A DNA stretch of 23,756 nucleotides from JAAYCI01 sp964370445 (GTDB taxonomy: Bacteria > Bacillota > Clostridia > Oscillospirales > Ruminococcaceae): NCBI GenBank assembly GCA_964370445.1, contig CAYJJK010000035.1, positions 1 to 23,756 on the forward strand, in the 5' to 3' direction. This document shows positions 15,890 through 22,038 of the stretch, in pieces. The first letter of the stretch is position 1, and every line of letters starts with the position of its first letter. Both the position numbers and the translations under genes were made by a program. A model generated the notes under the pieces. The model was given only the letters and a program-made list of their open reading frames with translations. It ran no database searches and was not told the DNA's origin.

Positions 15890-17157
15890 ATCAATCACAA
15901 GCATTATTTCAAAGAGCTCAATACAAAATGCCCGGCGGTGTGAATAGCCCTGTGCGTGCATTTTTATCAGTGGGTGGGCAGCCACGTTTTATCAAAAGTG
16001 CAAAAGGTGCATTTCTGTATGATGCCGATGGAGAGCCGTTGTTGGATTTTGTTGGCTCGTGGGGGCCGATGCTTTTAGGTCACAATCATCCACTTATTCA
16101 AGAAGCGGTGTGCAAAGCAGTGCAAGACGGCTTAAGCTTTGGGGCAGCCACAGAGCGTGAAGTGGAGATGGCAGAAATAATTTGTTCTTTGGTGCCGTCT
16201 GTTGAAATGGTGCGCATGGTCAACAGTGGAACCGAGGCTGTGATGTCGGCCTTGCGTGTGGCACGTGGGTATACAAAACGAGAAAAAATTGTAAAATTTG
16301 AAGGTTGTTATCATGGGCACTGTGATGCGATGCTTGTGAAAGCGGGTTCTGGTGTGATGACACAAGGCGTACCGGACAGCGCCGGCGTGCCTTGCGGATG
16401 TGCACAAGATACGTTGACAGCGACGTACAATGATATTGAAAGTGTAAAAACCCTATTTGCACAAAACGAAAACGAAATTGCAGCGGTAATTTTGGAGCCA
16501 GTGGCGGCTAATATGGGTGTGGTATTGCCAAAAGATGGTTTTTTGAAGGAACTTCGCGAATTATGTACGCGTGAAGGTGCTCTTTTAATTTTTGATGAAG
16601 TAATCACCGGGTTTCGCCTTGCGCTGGGTGGGGCCCAAGAATATTATGGAATTTCAGCAGATTTGACGTGTTTTGGCAAAGTGATTGGTGCGGGAATGCC
16701 GGTAGGCGCCTATGGTGGAAAAAAAGAGATTATGGCCTGTGTGGCTCCGTTGGGTACAGTGTATCAGGCAGGCACATTAAGTGGAAATCCAGTAGCAATG
16801 GCAGCGGGCCTTGCAATGCTACATCTTTTAAAAGAAGATACTGCAATATATGAGCGTTTAGAACTACGCAGTGAACAACTGCGTAAAGGCATGAAGAAAC
16901 TAGCAGCAGAGGCAGGAAGAGATTATCGGGTAAGTGGTGTAGGCTCGTTAAGTTGTTTGTTTTTCACAAACAAGGAAGTGTATGATTATGAAACAGCGAA
17001 GCAATCGGACACGAAGGCGTTTGCTTGTTACTTTAGGTCTATGCTAGAAAAAGGTATTTATTTGGCGCCATCTCAGTTTGAAGCTGTTTTTGTTAGTGAT
17101 GCACACACAGATGAGCATATCGAGCAGATGTTGACGGCAGCAAAGCAGTCAATTTAA
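15886..17157 (+). CDS. hemL: Glutamate-1-semialdehyde 2,1-aminomutase HemL
   Basis: This 423-residue PLP enzyme converts glutamate-1-semialdehyde to 5-aminolevulinate. Motifs are KMPGGVNSPVRAF, VGSWGPMLLGHNHP, MVNSGTEAVMSALR, FEGCYHGHCDAMLVKAGSG, LIFDEVITGFR and FGKVIGAGMPVGAYGG with K265 as the PLP lysine, the same number as in E. coli. The KMPGGVNSPVRAF and GHCDAMLVKAGSG segments separate it from ordinary class III aminotransferases. Start: ATG 15886 has AAGGAG at 15873-15878 and overlaps hemB by 4 nt. It is the last gene of the array. The convergent - strand operon begins its terminator about 120 nt downstream. Confidence 0.96.
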   Translation: MNQSQALFQRAQYKMPGGVNSPVRAFLSVGGQPRFIKSAKGAFLYDADGEPLLDFVGSWGPMLLGHNHPLIQEAVCKAVQDGLSFGAATEREVEMAEIICSLVPSVEMVRMVNSGTEAVMSALRVARGYTKREKIVKFEGCYHGHCDAMLVKAGSGVMTQGVPDSAGVPCGCAQDTLTATYNDIESVKTLFAQNENEIAAVILEPVAANMGVVLPKDGFLKELRELCTREGALLIFDEVITGFRLALGGAQEYYGISADLTCFGKVIGAGMPVGAYGGKKEIMACVAPLGTVYQAGTLSGNPVAMAAGLAMLHLLKEDTAIYERLELRSEQLRKGMKKLAAEAGRDYRVSGVGSLSCLFFTNKEVYDYETAKQSDTKAFACYFRSMLEKGIYLAPSQFEAVFVSDAHTDEHIEQMLTAAKQSI

Positions 17158-17270
17158 TGGCATTTGAAAACTGGAACCAGGAATTGAGCCTGATAGATGG
17201 TTTGCAGGTTTTTATAAAGGCCTAGTTTGCTTTATGCTTGTTTTCGCAATGAAAGCCAGTAAAGAATATG

Positions 17271-17315
17271 AAAAAAATAACCCCGGCTTTAGCCGAGGGT
17301 TATTTAAAAAAAAAA
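17271..17315. terminator. Hairpin terminator between converging operons
   Basis: The arms AATAACCCCGGC (17276-17287) and GCCGAGGGTTATT (17292-17304) pair around a TTTA loop, with a single bulged A. On the - strand the hairpin is followed by a run of seven T (the A run at 17271-17277), so it is a good intrinsic terminator for the dehydrogenase operon that ends at 17326. On the + strand only TTATTT follows the stem before an A run (17306-17315), so it would stop the cobalamin array less efficiently. No other + strand terminator is visible in 17158-17270, which shows no gene. Confidence 0.85.
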
Positions 17316-17325
17316 CAGCAACATC

Positions 17326-18486
17326 TTAATTTGAACTTGGTTTTACTGCCTTCATAAAACCGCTCAAGTCATACTTGCAACGGTTGTGTAAGGCCATCTC
17401 GGCCACTAAGGTGCCAACTAAAGCCGAAAGCACTACAGCACTTTTAAATCCTGCGGCAATGATGAGGCCTGAGACAGGGCTCTTGCCAAAAATGGGTTCA
17501 TTATTTTCGGTGAAGGGGGATGCTGTAACCCATGATCGAAGAATTTGTAGGCGAGAGGCTGCCGGAGCATAGTGGGCTAATTTTTCGCGCATGTCGGTGC
17601 AATGTACGATTGAAGTGCAATCTTGCAAGTGGTTTTTTACAATATGATGTGGTTTTGTGGTTTCACCAAGCAGCAAATTGCCGTAATGGCTTTGCCCAAT
17701 ACATAAAGAAGCAGATGCTTTCTCGGGGTCATGTGCTTCGGCAAAAAAAGCTGCAGAAGAATAATAAGTATTTAAAAATGGCGCAATTGCCTCGGTGACA
17801 AAACACTCTGCTTTTACAGAATGCACAGGTACATCAAGGTTTGCTGTAAGGCAGATATCGTGAGTGCCGGCCCCGGCTGCAACTACAGTGTTTTCACTGC
17901 GTATCGTTCTTCCATCTTTTAAAACAACACCTTTGCATTTTCCAGCTTCCATAAGCAAAGAGTCTACAGGGCAATTTTCTTGCACTTGTAAACCGTGTTT
18001 CTTGCCACAGCGCACCAAAGCATAAAGGTAATGAAATGGATACAACTTGCCTTGTTCAAAATATGTGGCGGCTAGTACAGCTTTAGGGTTCATGTTTGGT
18101 TCCAATTCATAAAGGTCTTTTCCCTGAAACCAGTGAATATCAAGGCCTGCCTCTTTCTTTTCATGATATTCTTTTTCTAAAACAGGCAGGTGCAAGGGTG
18201 ATTCAGCCCCTACAATGGAACGGCAAGGCTGATAGCCAAGGTCGCTGTCCAGCTCCTTTTCCATGTTCTTCATCATTTCAAAACCAGCTAATGTAAGCTC
18301 TAAATTTAGGCCCATGGAAGAATCTTGCACTTGAACATTGCCAAAATTAGCACCTGAGGCACCGCGGCCAATTTCAGCTTGGTCAATCAGCAGGGTGCGT
18401 GCACCACTTTTGGCTAAATAATATGCAGAGGCACAGCCAAAATATCCACCACCGATGACAATGGTATCATAGGCGTTATCACTCAT
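17326..18486 (-). CDS. DAO-family FAD-dependent amine/amino-acid dehydrogenase (catalytic subunit)
   Basis: This 386-residue protein has the D-amino-acid oxidase/glycine oxidase fold. The N-terminus TIVIGGGYFGCASAYYLA contains the FAD loop GGGYFG (residues 12-17), followed by the acidic end of strand 2 (LLID) and RGASGANFGNVQ. The C-terminus has GLIIAAGFKSAVVLS, the second FAD contact typical of the family. Relatives include the PdhB subunit of archaeal dye-linked proline dehydrogenase, HcnC of cyanide synthase, and D-hydroxyproline dehydrogenase subunits; substrate cannot be told from sequence. Start: ATG 18486 has GGAGGTGA just upstream, whereas the in-frame TTG at 18501 lies at that site itself. 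It is the last gene of a five-gene operon whose other products are electron-transfer subunits, so it probably passes electrons to Fe-S clusters and not to oxygen. It overlaps the BFD-like gene by 8 nt. Confidence 0.85.
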   Translation of the reverse strand: MSDNAYDTIVIGGGYFGCASAYYLAKSGARTLLIDQAEIGRGASGANFGNVQVQDSSMGLNLELTLAGFEMMKNMEKELDSDLGYQPCRSIVGAESPLHLPVLEKEYHEKKEAGLDIHWFQGKDLYELEPNMNPKAVLAATYFEQGKLYPFHYLYALVRCGKKHGLQVQENCPVDSLLMEAGKCKGVVLKDGRTIRSENTVVAAGAGTHDICLTANLDVPVHSVKAECFVTEAIAPFLNTYYSSAAFFAEAHDPEKASASLCIGQSHYGNLLLGETTKPHHIVKNHLQDCTSIVHCTDMREKLAHYAPAASRLQILRSWVTASPFTENNEPIFGKSPVSGLIIAAGFKSAVVLSALVGTLVAEMALHNRCKYDLSGFMKAVKPSSN

Positions 18487-18754
18487 GACTCTCACCTCCA
18501 AAGCTACTTATATCGCAGGGCACTGCGGGAAAGCGTGCCTTGTCTGGCTCTAGGGCATCTGGTTTTTCTATACCTTCGGCTACAAGGATTTGTAAAATCA
18601 AACGTCCGCAAGTGCGTCCTTGGCAGGCTCCCATGCCAGCTCTTGTAGCGCGCTTGATGCTGGCTACTGTGTGCCAACCATCTTCAATGGCTTGCAAAAC
18701 ATCTCGTTTGGTCACTTCCTCACAGCGGCAAATCAAAACATCATCCGTTTGCAT
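18479..18754 (-). CDS. BFD-like [2Fe-2S]-binding protein
   Basis: This 91-residue protein resembles bacterioferritin-associated ferredoxin and the Fer2_BFD domain. Its four Cys are C9 and C11 (CRC) plus C44 and C49 in MGACQGRTCGR. Such small domains are found as a separate subunit (PdhX type) or as a C-terminal domain of the FAD subunit (HcnB type) in multi-subunit amine dehydrogenases, where they probably bridge flavins. Residues 55-91 form a Pro-rich tail of unclear role. Start: ATG 18754 has AAGGAGG upstream. It overlaps the ferredoxin gene by 14 nt and the dehydrogenase gene by 8 nt, so the genes are probably coupled in translation. Confidence 0.85.
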   Translation of the reverse strand: MQTDDVLICRCEEVTKRDVLQAIEDGWHTVASIKRATRAGMGACQGRTCGRLILQILVAEGIEKPDALEPDKARFPAVPCDISSFGGESHE

Positions 18755-19196
18755 GGCTTGCCTCCTTTTGATTCAAACGTTTCATAAATCGCACGGTGTC
18801 CTTGTGCTCTTTTGGAATTTTAAGTGTTATTAAATTTGTTTTGTTAAATGCATTGCGCTTTTCTACCAAAAGCACTTCGGCGTTGCAAATTATGCTACCA
18901 AAACGATCTGTAGCGTCTATCGTTTGTCCAACTTCGGGCAGAGGTAGATATTCATAAGGAAAGGTGATGGTGCTGTGGTCGTTGTCATAATCGGGTACTT
19001 GCATAAAAATAGCTTGGCCCGGACATTCGGCAACACAAAGTTTGCAGCCGATGCACTTTTCTGTAAGCAAAACAGGACAGGAATTTAAACTTTCTTTCAC
19101 AATGGCACCGCTTTTGCAAACAGAAACACAGGGGTTGCAAGGGATTTCCTGCGTGCATTCAATTAAAGCAATGCCTTTTTTTGTGTTTTTAGGCAT
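18741..19196 (-). CDS. Ferredoxin-like 2x[4Fe-4S] subunit
   Basis: This 151-residue protein carries two cysteine groups. One is C14-x5-C20-x2-C23-x3-C27 and the other is C48-x2-C51-x2-C54-x3-C58 followed by Pro, as in bacterial-type 4Fe-4S ferredoxins; C40 is extra. Residues 65-151 have no cluster motif and may contact the neighbouring subunits. It resembles the PdhF (ferredoxin-like) subunit of archaeal proline dehydrogenase complexes. Start: ATG 19196 has AAGGAG 9 nt upstream. An upstream in-frame ATG at 19253 would extend deep into the preceding gene and is not supported. It overlaps the FAD/NAD(P) gene by 8 nt and the BFD-like gene by 14 nt. Confidence 0.87.
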   Translation of the reverse strand: MPKNTKKGIALIECTQEIPCNPCVSVCKSGAIVKESLNSCPVLLTEKCIGCKLCVAECPGQAIFMQVPDYDNDHSTITFPYEYLPLPEVGQTIDATDRFGSIICNAEVLLVEKRNAFNKTNLITLKIPKEHKDTVRFMKRLNQKEASHANG

Positions 19197-20283
19197 AGAG
19201 GCAAGCTCCTTTCTGTATGGTGCGCATTTTTCCATCCAGCCGGCGTTGTGCATGGCTGCCTGAACGTAAGTCTTCTAAGCTTTTTTGCAAAGAGACAAGG
19301 TGGTTTTCTGCATCAGCTAGTGTATACCCTAATGACATAGCAGCGTGTAGGCCAGCCAAACGCCCCTCTTCAAGAGCTGTGTTGGCTTCTTCCACACCGG
19401 CAATGTCTCCACAAACATATACATCTTGCAAGCTACTGCGCATAAAGGCATCGTGAAAAGGAAATGTGCCGCCCAGCACACCCTCAAAAGTGGTTTGACA
19501 TCCACACATTTGAGCAAGTTCGATGCGAGGGTTTAAGCCCACCGCAAGAAGAATGGTATCTACTTCTAGTGTTTTTTCGCTGCCTTCAATAGGACAGAAA
19601 TTTTCATTTACAGCTGCTATTGTGGCGCTTTGTACATGTTGGTCACCGTGTGCGGCCACTACAGTATGGCCAGTGTAAATTGGAACGCCAGCCCGCTGGA
19701 TTTTACCCGCATGCACCTTATAACCGGTGATGTTTGGTGCACCTTCTAAAAGCGCCACAACATTTGCCCCAGCTTGCATGAGCTGATAAGAAACGATGAG
19801 CCCCACATTGCCAGAGCCTACCATTAAAATATTTTTTCCCACTAGTGTACCATGCACATTACAAAATGTTTGTGCAGCACCGGCCGTCATCACTCCGGGC
19901 AAAGTCCAGCCGGGGAAGGCAAAAGCATTTTCCTTGGCACCGGTGGCCAAAATCATTTTTTTAGCAGAGTGAGCTAGCAATTTGTTATTGTGCAGAAAAC
20001 CAAAACTACCATCGTCTAGCAGCCCCAGCGCCCTTGTGCTTAGCATAATATTCACACCAAGGTCTTTGGCCTCGTTAAGCAATATGTCGGCAATTTGAAA
20101 GCCTCGTACACCCGCATAATGCGCCCCAGAACCAAAAAATTTATGGATTTGTTTATACAACTGGCCACCGGCTTTTTCGTTTTCATCTATCACGGTGACA
20201 CTGGCGCCACAACGTGCCGCTTCAATGGCGGCGCCTAAACCGGCAGGCCCAGAGCCTACAACAAGCACATCACTTACAGACAT
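19189..20283 (-). CDS. FAD/NAD(P)-binding oxidoreductase subunit (PdhA/HcnB-like)
   Basis: This 364-residue protein is a pyridine-nucleotide-disulfide-type flavoprotein. VLVVGSGPAGLGAA holds the FAD loop (G10-S-G-P-A-G15), LATGAKENAFAFPGW follows, a second Rossmann loop GSGNVG is at 156-161, and VYVCGDIAG near 288-296 contacts FAD. It lacks the redox CxxC of thioredoxin reductases. Nearest families are HcnB, the alpha subunit of archaeal dye-linked proline dehydrogenase and the middle of sarcosine oxidase alpha. Those often carry an N-terminal [2Fe-2S] or C-terminal BFD domain; here both are separate genes. It probably passes electrons between the catalytic DAO subunit and NAD(P) or another carrier. 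Start: ATG 20283, overlapping the [2Fe-2S] gene by 10 nt. Confidence 0.87.
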   Translation of the reverse strand: MSVSDVLVVGSGPAGLGAAIEAARCGASVTVIDENEKAGGQLYKQIHKFFGSGAHYAGVRGFQIADILLNEAKDLGVNIMLSTRALGLLDDGSFGFLHNNKLLAHSAKKMILATGAKENAFAFPGWTLPGVMTAGAAQTFCNVHGTLVGKNILMVGSGNVGLIVSYQLMQAGANVVALLEGAPNITGYKVHAGKIQRAGVPIYTGHTVVAAHGDQHVQSATIAAVNENFCPIEGSEKTLEVDTILLAVGLNPRIELAQMCGCQTTFEGVLGGTFPFHDAFMRSSLQDVYVCGDIAGVEEANTALEEGRLAGLHAAMSLGYTLADAENHLVSLQKSLEDLRSGSHAQRRLDGKMRTIQKGACLYA

Positions 20284-20597
20284 GGCACACCCACCTTTCC
20301 TAGACCCTGTTGTCGCTCTATCATCATGCCTTCAGAAAGAAGCGTGACACAAGAGCGCACATTTGGTTGACCGTTTACCACCACAACACAGTCGTTGCAT
20401 TGGCCAATGCCGCAAAACAGGCTACGTGGCTCGCCATTTTTTGCGGTGGTCCGAAACACATCGATGCCGTTAGAGAGCAAAGCTACAGCAATAGGCTGAC
20501 CTAAAGCTCCTTGCAGACGCTTACCTTCAAATTCAAACGAAATATTTGGTGCTTGTGAAAACTCTAATATAGGATGCTCTTTTATACATGGACACAT
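20274..20597 (-). CDS. Plant-type [2Fe-2S] subunit (HcnA / sarcosine-oxidase-alpha N-terminus-like)
   Basis: This 107-residue protein has a Fer2_4-type fold: ISFEFEGKRLQGALGQPIAVALL, then cluster ligands C62-x4-C67-x2-C70-x12-C83 in the FCGIGQCNDC and RSC segments. An unusual CPC lies at residues 2-4. It corresponds to HcnA, or to the N-terminal domain of larger PdhA-like subunits. I chose ATG 20597 because GGAGG is 8 nt upstream; the alternative ATG at 20603 is only 2 nt from that site. It is the first gene of the operon, about 28 nt from the predicted transcription start, and overlaps the next gene by 10 nt. Confidence 0.87.
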   Translation of the reverse strand: MCPCIKEHPILEFSQAPNISFEFEGKRLQGALGQPIAVALLSNGIDVFRTTAKNGEPRSLFCGIGQCNDCVVVVNGQPNVRSCVTLLSEGMMIERQQGLGKVGVPCL

Positions 20598-20612
20598 GCA
20601 CATCACCTCCAC

Positions 20613-20628
20613 TTGTATGTACGTCTAA
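20613..20628. promoter_or_regulatory. Candidate GntR (HutC-type) operator
   Basis: GTATGTAC (20615-20622) matches the published HutC-subfamily half-palindrome GTMTAKAC at seven of eight positions. It lies inside an imperfect 19-bp inverted repeat, TTGT-N2-G-N5-C-N2-ACAA, at 20613-20631 (read on either strand). The site covers the predicted transcription start, where a bound repressor would block initiation. The GntR gene is next upstream. Operator function is inference. Confidence 0.5.
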
Positions 20629-20631
20629 CAA

Positions 20632-20660
20632 ATTATATCAAATTGGTTTTCCTTTTTCAA
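20632..20660 (-). promoter_or_regulatory. Sigma-A-type promoter of the dehydrogenase operon
   Basis: On the - strand TTGAAA (20655-20660) and TATAAT (20632-20637) are separated by exactly 17 bases, close to the vegetative consensus. Transcription would start near 20625, giving a short leader with GGAGGTGAT before the ATG at 20597. The rest of the gap up to 20831 is very AT-rich and holds two palindromes reported as findings, but no gene. Confidence 0.85.
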
Positions 20661-20670
20661 GGTTATTATA

Positions 20671-20708
20671 TTGGAAATATTCACAAAAATTTTTATGAAT
20701 ATTGTCAA
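20671..20708. repeat. Long AT-rich inverted repeat upstream of the dehydrogenase promoter
   Basis: The core 20676-20703 is a 28-bp palindrome with arms AATATTCA and TGAATATT and a single mismatched pair (13 of 14). Outer TTG (20671-20673) and CAA (20706-20708) extend it to 38 bp with 16 of 19 pairs. Its centre is about 65 bp upstream of the predicted start site, where a class I activator would bind. It is not followed by a T run that would make it a terminator on the - strand. Binding factor unknown. Confidence 0.7.
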
Positions 20709-20831
20709 ACCTATATTTGGTTGTGTCAAAAATATTGTAAACATAAAAACCTTCACTGTATCTGTTATTGTGTTATTTTTAAAATAACCTTTATATACGT
20801 GAATTTGTTGTTGTTTATATTCGTGTATAAG

Positions 20832-20861
20832 TAAAAAGGGATGCTTTTATAAGACATCCCT
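20832..20861 (-). terminator. Intrinsic terminator of the gntR gene
   Basis: AGGGATG (20837-20843) pairs with CATCCCT (20855-20861), and the stem can extend through CTT/AAG with one bulge. On the - strand five T follow the stem. It lies 28 nt after the stop of the GntR gene, so the regulator and the dehydrogenase operon are probably separate transcripts. Confidence 0.8.
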
Positions 20862-20888
20862 AAATAAAATTTCGCATATTCATGTAAG

Positions 20889-21626
20889 TTAAAAGACAGA
20901 TTGTTTGTCTAAATCCCAGTTTTGTAGCGTTTTTAGTTGATACACTTTTGGATTGAAAAAATGTCGATTGTACAAAATAGGAACATCTTGCACATCGTAA
21001 AACATTTGACGTGAAGCAATGATGGGATAGGCCTGAGGCAACTGCAATAGCTCAGCAGCTTCACCATCGATAGAGATGGGAAAATAATCATTTAAAGAAT
21101 GTGCAACTTCGCGAGACATGGCTTGATGCACCCATATATGAACATGGGCAAATTCTAGGTGTTCTAAATCGTTTGTAACAAGCAAGCTGGTGGGAAAATA
21201 ACTAACCGTAAGGATGGCAGGAATGTCATCGGCAAAATATAATAGCTTATTTTGAACAACAGTTTCACTTGTATGAATACCAAAATAATCTGCAGCTTCG
21301 CCTTCTGCGGGGATGATGGTATGAGAAAGCTGCTGGATGTGAACCGTATAGCCATCATTTTGTAAGCAATCTGCAAAATATAAACTGCGATTTTCATGGT
21401 CTAAGCTACTGGGGTGAATATAGTTGCCACTGCCATGACGCTTGGTGATATAACCCTCTAAAGCCAACATCAATAAAGCTTCGCGCAAAGTGACAAGGCT
21501 GATGCCAAGGCGGGCAGCAAGGGCGGATTCCGGCGGCAGTTTATTGCGCTCGAAAGTTTCGGTTTTAAAAATGTGCAATAATTGATGCTTGATGGCCATA
21601 TAGGTGCTGTAATTTGTTCTTGCCAT
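20889..21626 (-). CDS. GntR-family transcriptional regulator, HutC/UTRA subfamily
   Basis: This 245-residue protein has an N-terminal winged helix (about residues 5-72) with LPPESALAARLGISLVTLREAL and LEGYITKRHGSGNYI, the standard GntR DNA-binding signature. A UTRA effector-binding domain follows (about 95-240), which in this subfamily senses small molecules such as amino-acid derivatives or sugars. Start: ATG 21626 has GGGAG (21635-21639) 8 nt upstream. The gene lies directly upstream of the five-gene dehydrogenase operon on the same strand, with its own promoter and terminator. It probably represses that operon until the substrate or a metabolite is bound. The effector cannot be deduced. 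Confidence 0.93.
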   Translation of the reverse strand: MARTNYSTYMAIKHQLLHIFKTETFERNKLPPESALAARLGISLVTLREALLMLALEGYITKRHGSGNYIHPSSLDHENRSLYFADCLQNDGYTVHIQQLSHTIIPAEGEAADYFGIHTSETVVQNKLLYFADDIPAILTVSYFPTSLLVTNDLEHLEFAHVHIWVHQAMSREVAHSLNDYFPISIDGEAAELLQLPQAYPIIASRQMFYDVQDVPILYNRHFFNPKVYQLKTLQNWDLDKQSVF

Positions 21627-21658
21627 GGCAAATGCTCCCGTTTTCTGTGTTGTTTCCC

Positions 21659-21687
21659 ATAAAAAATGAAAAATGAATCAAGTTCAA
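21659..21687 (-). promoter_or_regulatory. Probable gntR promoter
   Basis: On the - strand TTGAAC (21682-21687) and TTTTAT (21659-21664) are 17 bases apart. The -35 is good and the -10 only matches four of six positions. The start site would be near 21652, about 26 nt before the ATG. No clear copy of the operator found at the dehydrogenase promoter is present; the nearest similarity is TTGTA followed by CGTCT around 21760-21770. Confidence 0.5.
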
Positions 21688-21830
21688 TTTGTGATAAAAA
21701 AATTAACTAAGGCATGTTGCAAAAAAGGAATTCACAAAAGCAGGAACAATTTTTGAAACAGACGGTACAAAAATATCCGAAGCATTTTGTGGATCAAATT
21801 TTTTATATGCTATTATTTATGGAGGCTAAA

Positions 21831-21875
21831 ATAAAAAACGATGGTGTAGCAAAATGAGTTGCTACACCATCGTTT
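21831..21875 (-). terminator. Strong hairpin terminator of the GltD-like transcript
   Basis: A perfect 17-bp stem, with arms at 21836-21852 and 21859-21875, encloses a 6-nt loop. On the - strand it is followed by TTTTTTATTTT, a good U-tract, whereas on the + strand the sequence after the stem is a mixed TTCCTCTG. It therefore ends transcripts from the GltD-like gene, about 160 nt past its stop codon, and insulates gntR. Confidence 0.88.
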
Positions 21876-22038
21876 CCTCTGTTTGTGCTTTTGTTCCAAA
21901 AATGAGTAAGCCAAATTTTAAAACAGGTATGCCCAAGAAGAAAACCGTAGCAATGTGTGTTTTAGGGGTTACACTAAAACTGATTTGCTGTGTTAAAAAA
22001 CATTCGGTTGGGGTAAGCCAAAACTGGTTTGGTTTATC

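Larger units (their letters stand above)
21627..22038. other. 412-nt intergenic region between gntR and the GltD-like gene
   Basis: The part next to gntR contains its promoter. The middle (about 21700-21835) is AT-rich without a recognisable gene. The hairpin at 21836-21875 is a terminator for the GltD-like gene. Between 21876 and 22038 lies about 160 nt of 3' untranslated sequence with the 10-mer GTAAGCCAAA twice (21906-21915 and 22013-22022); the second copy can pair weakly with 22028-22036. A small + strand frame here has no ribosome binding site and no recognised family, so I do not call it a gene. Confidence 0.6.

Noticed and set aside
20574..20834. 86-codon + strand frame across the dehydrogenase promoter region
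   Set aside because: It is composed of AT-rich codons (Y, F, I, K, N), has no ribosome binding site and overlaps promoter and operator signals of the opposite strand.
21836..21875. Perfect inverted repeat considered as a mobile-element end
   Set aside because: The two arms are only 6 nt apart and a T run follows on the - strand, which is the layout of an intrinsic terminator; no transposase is near.
22013..22038. Short hairpin just after the GltD-like stop codon as a terminator
   Set aside because: The stem has a mismatch in the - strand RNA and the T run is not adjacent; the hairpin at 21836-21875 is far better.
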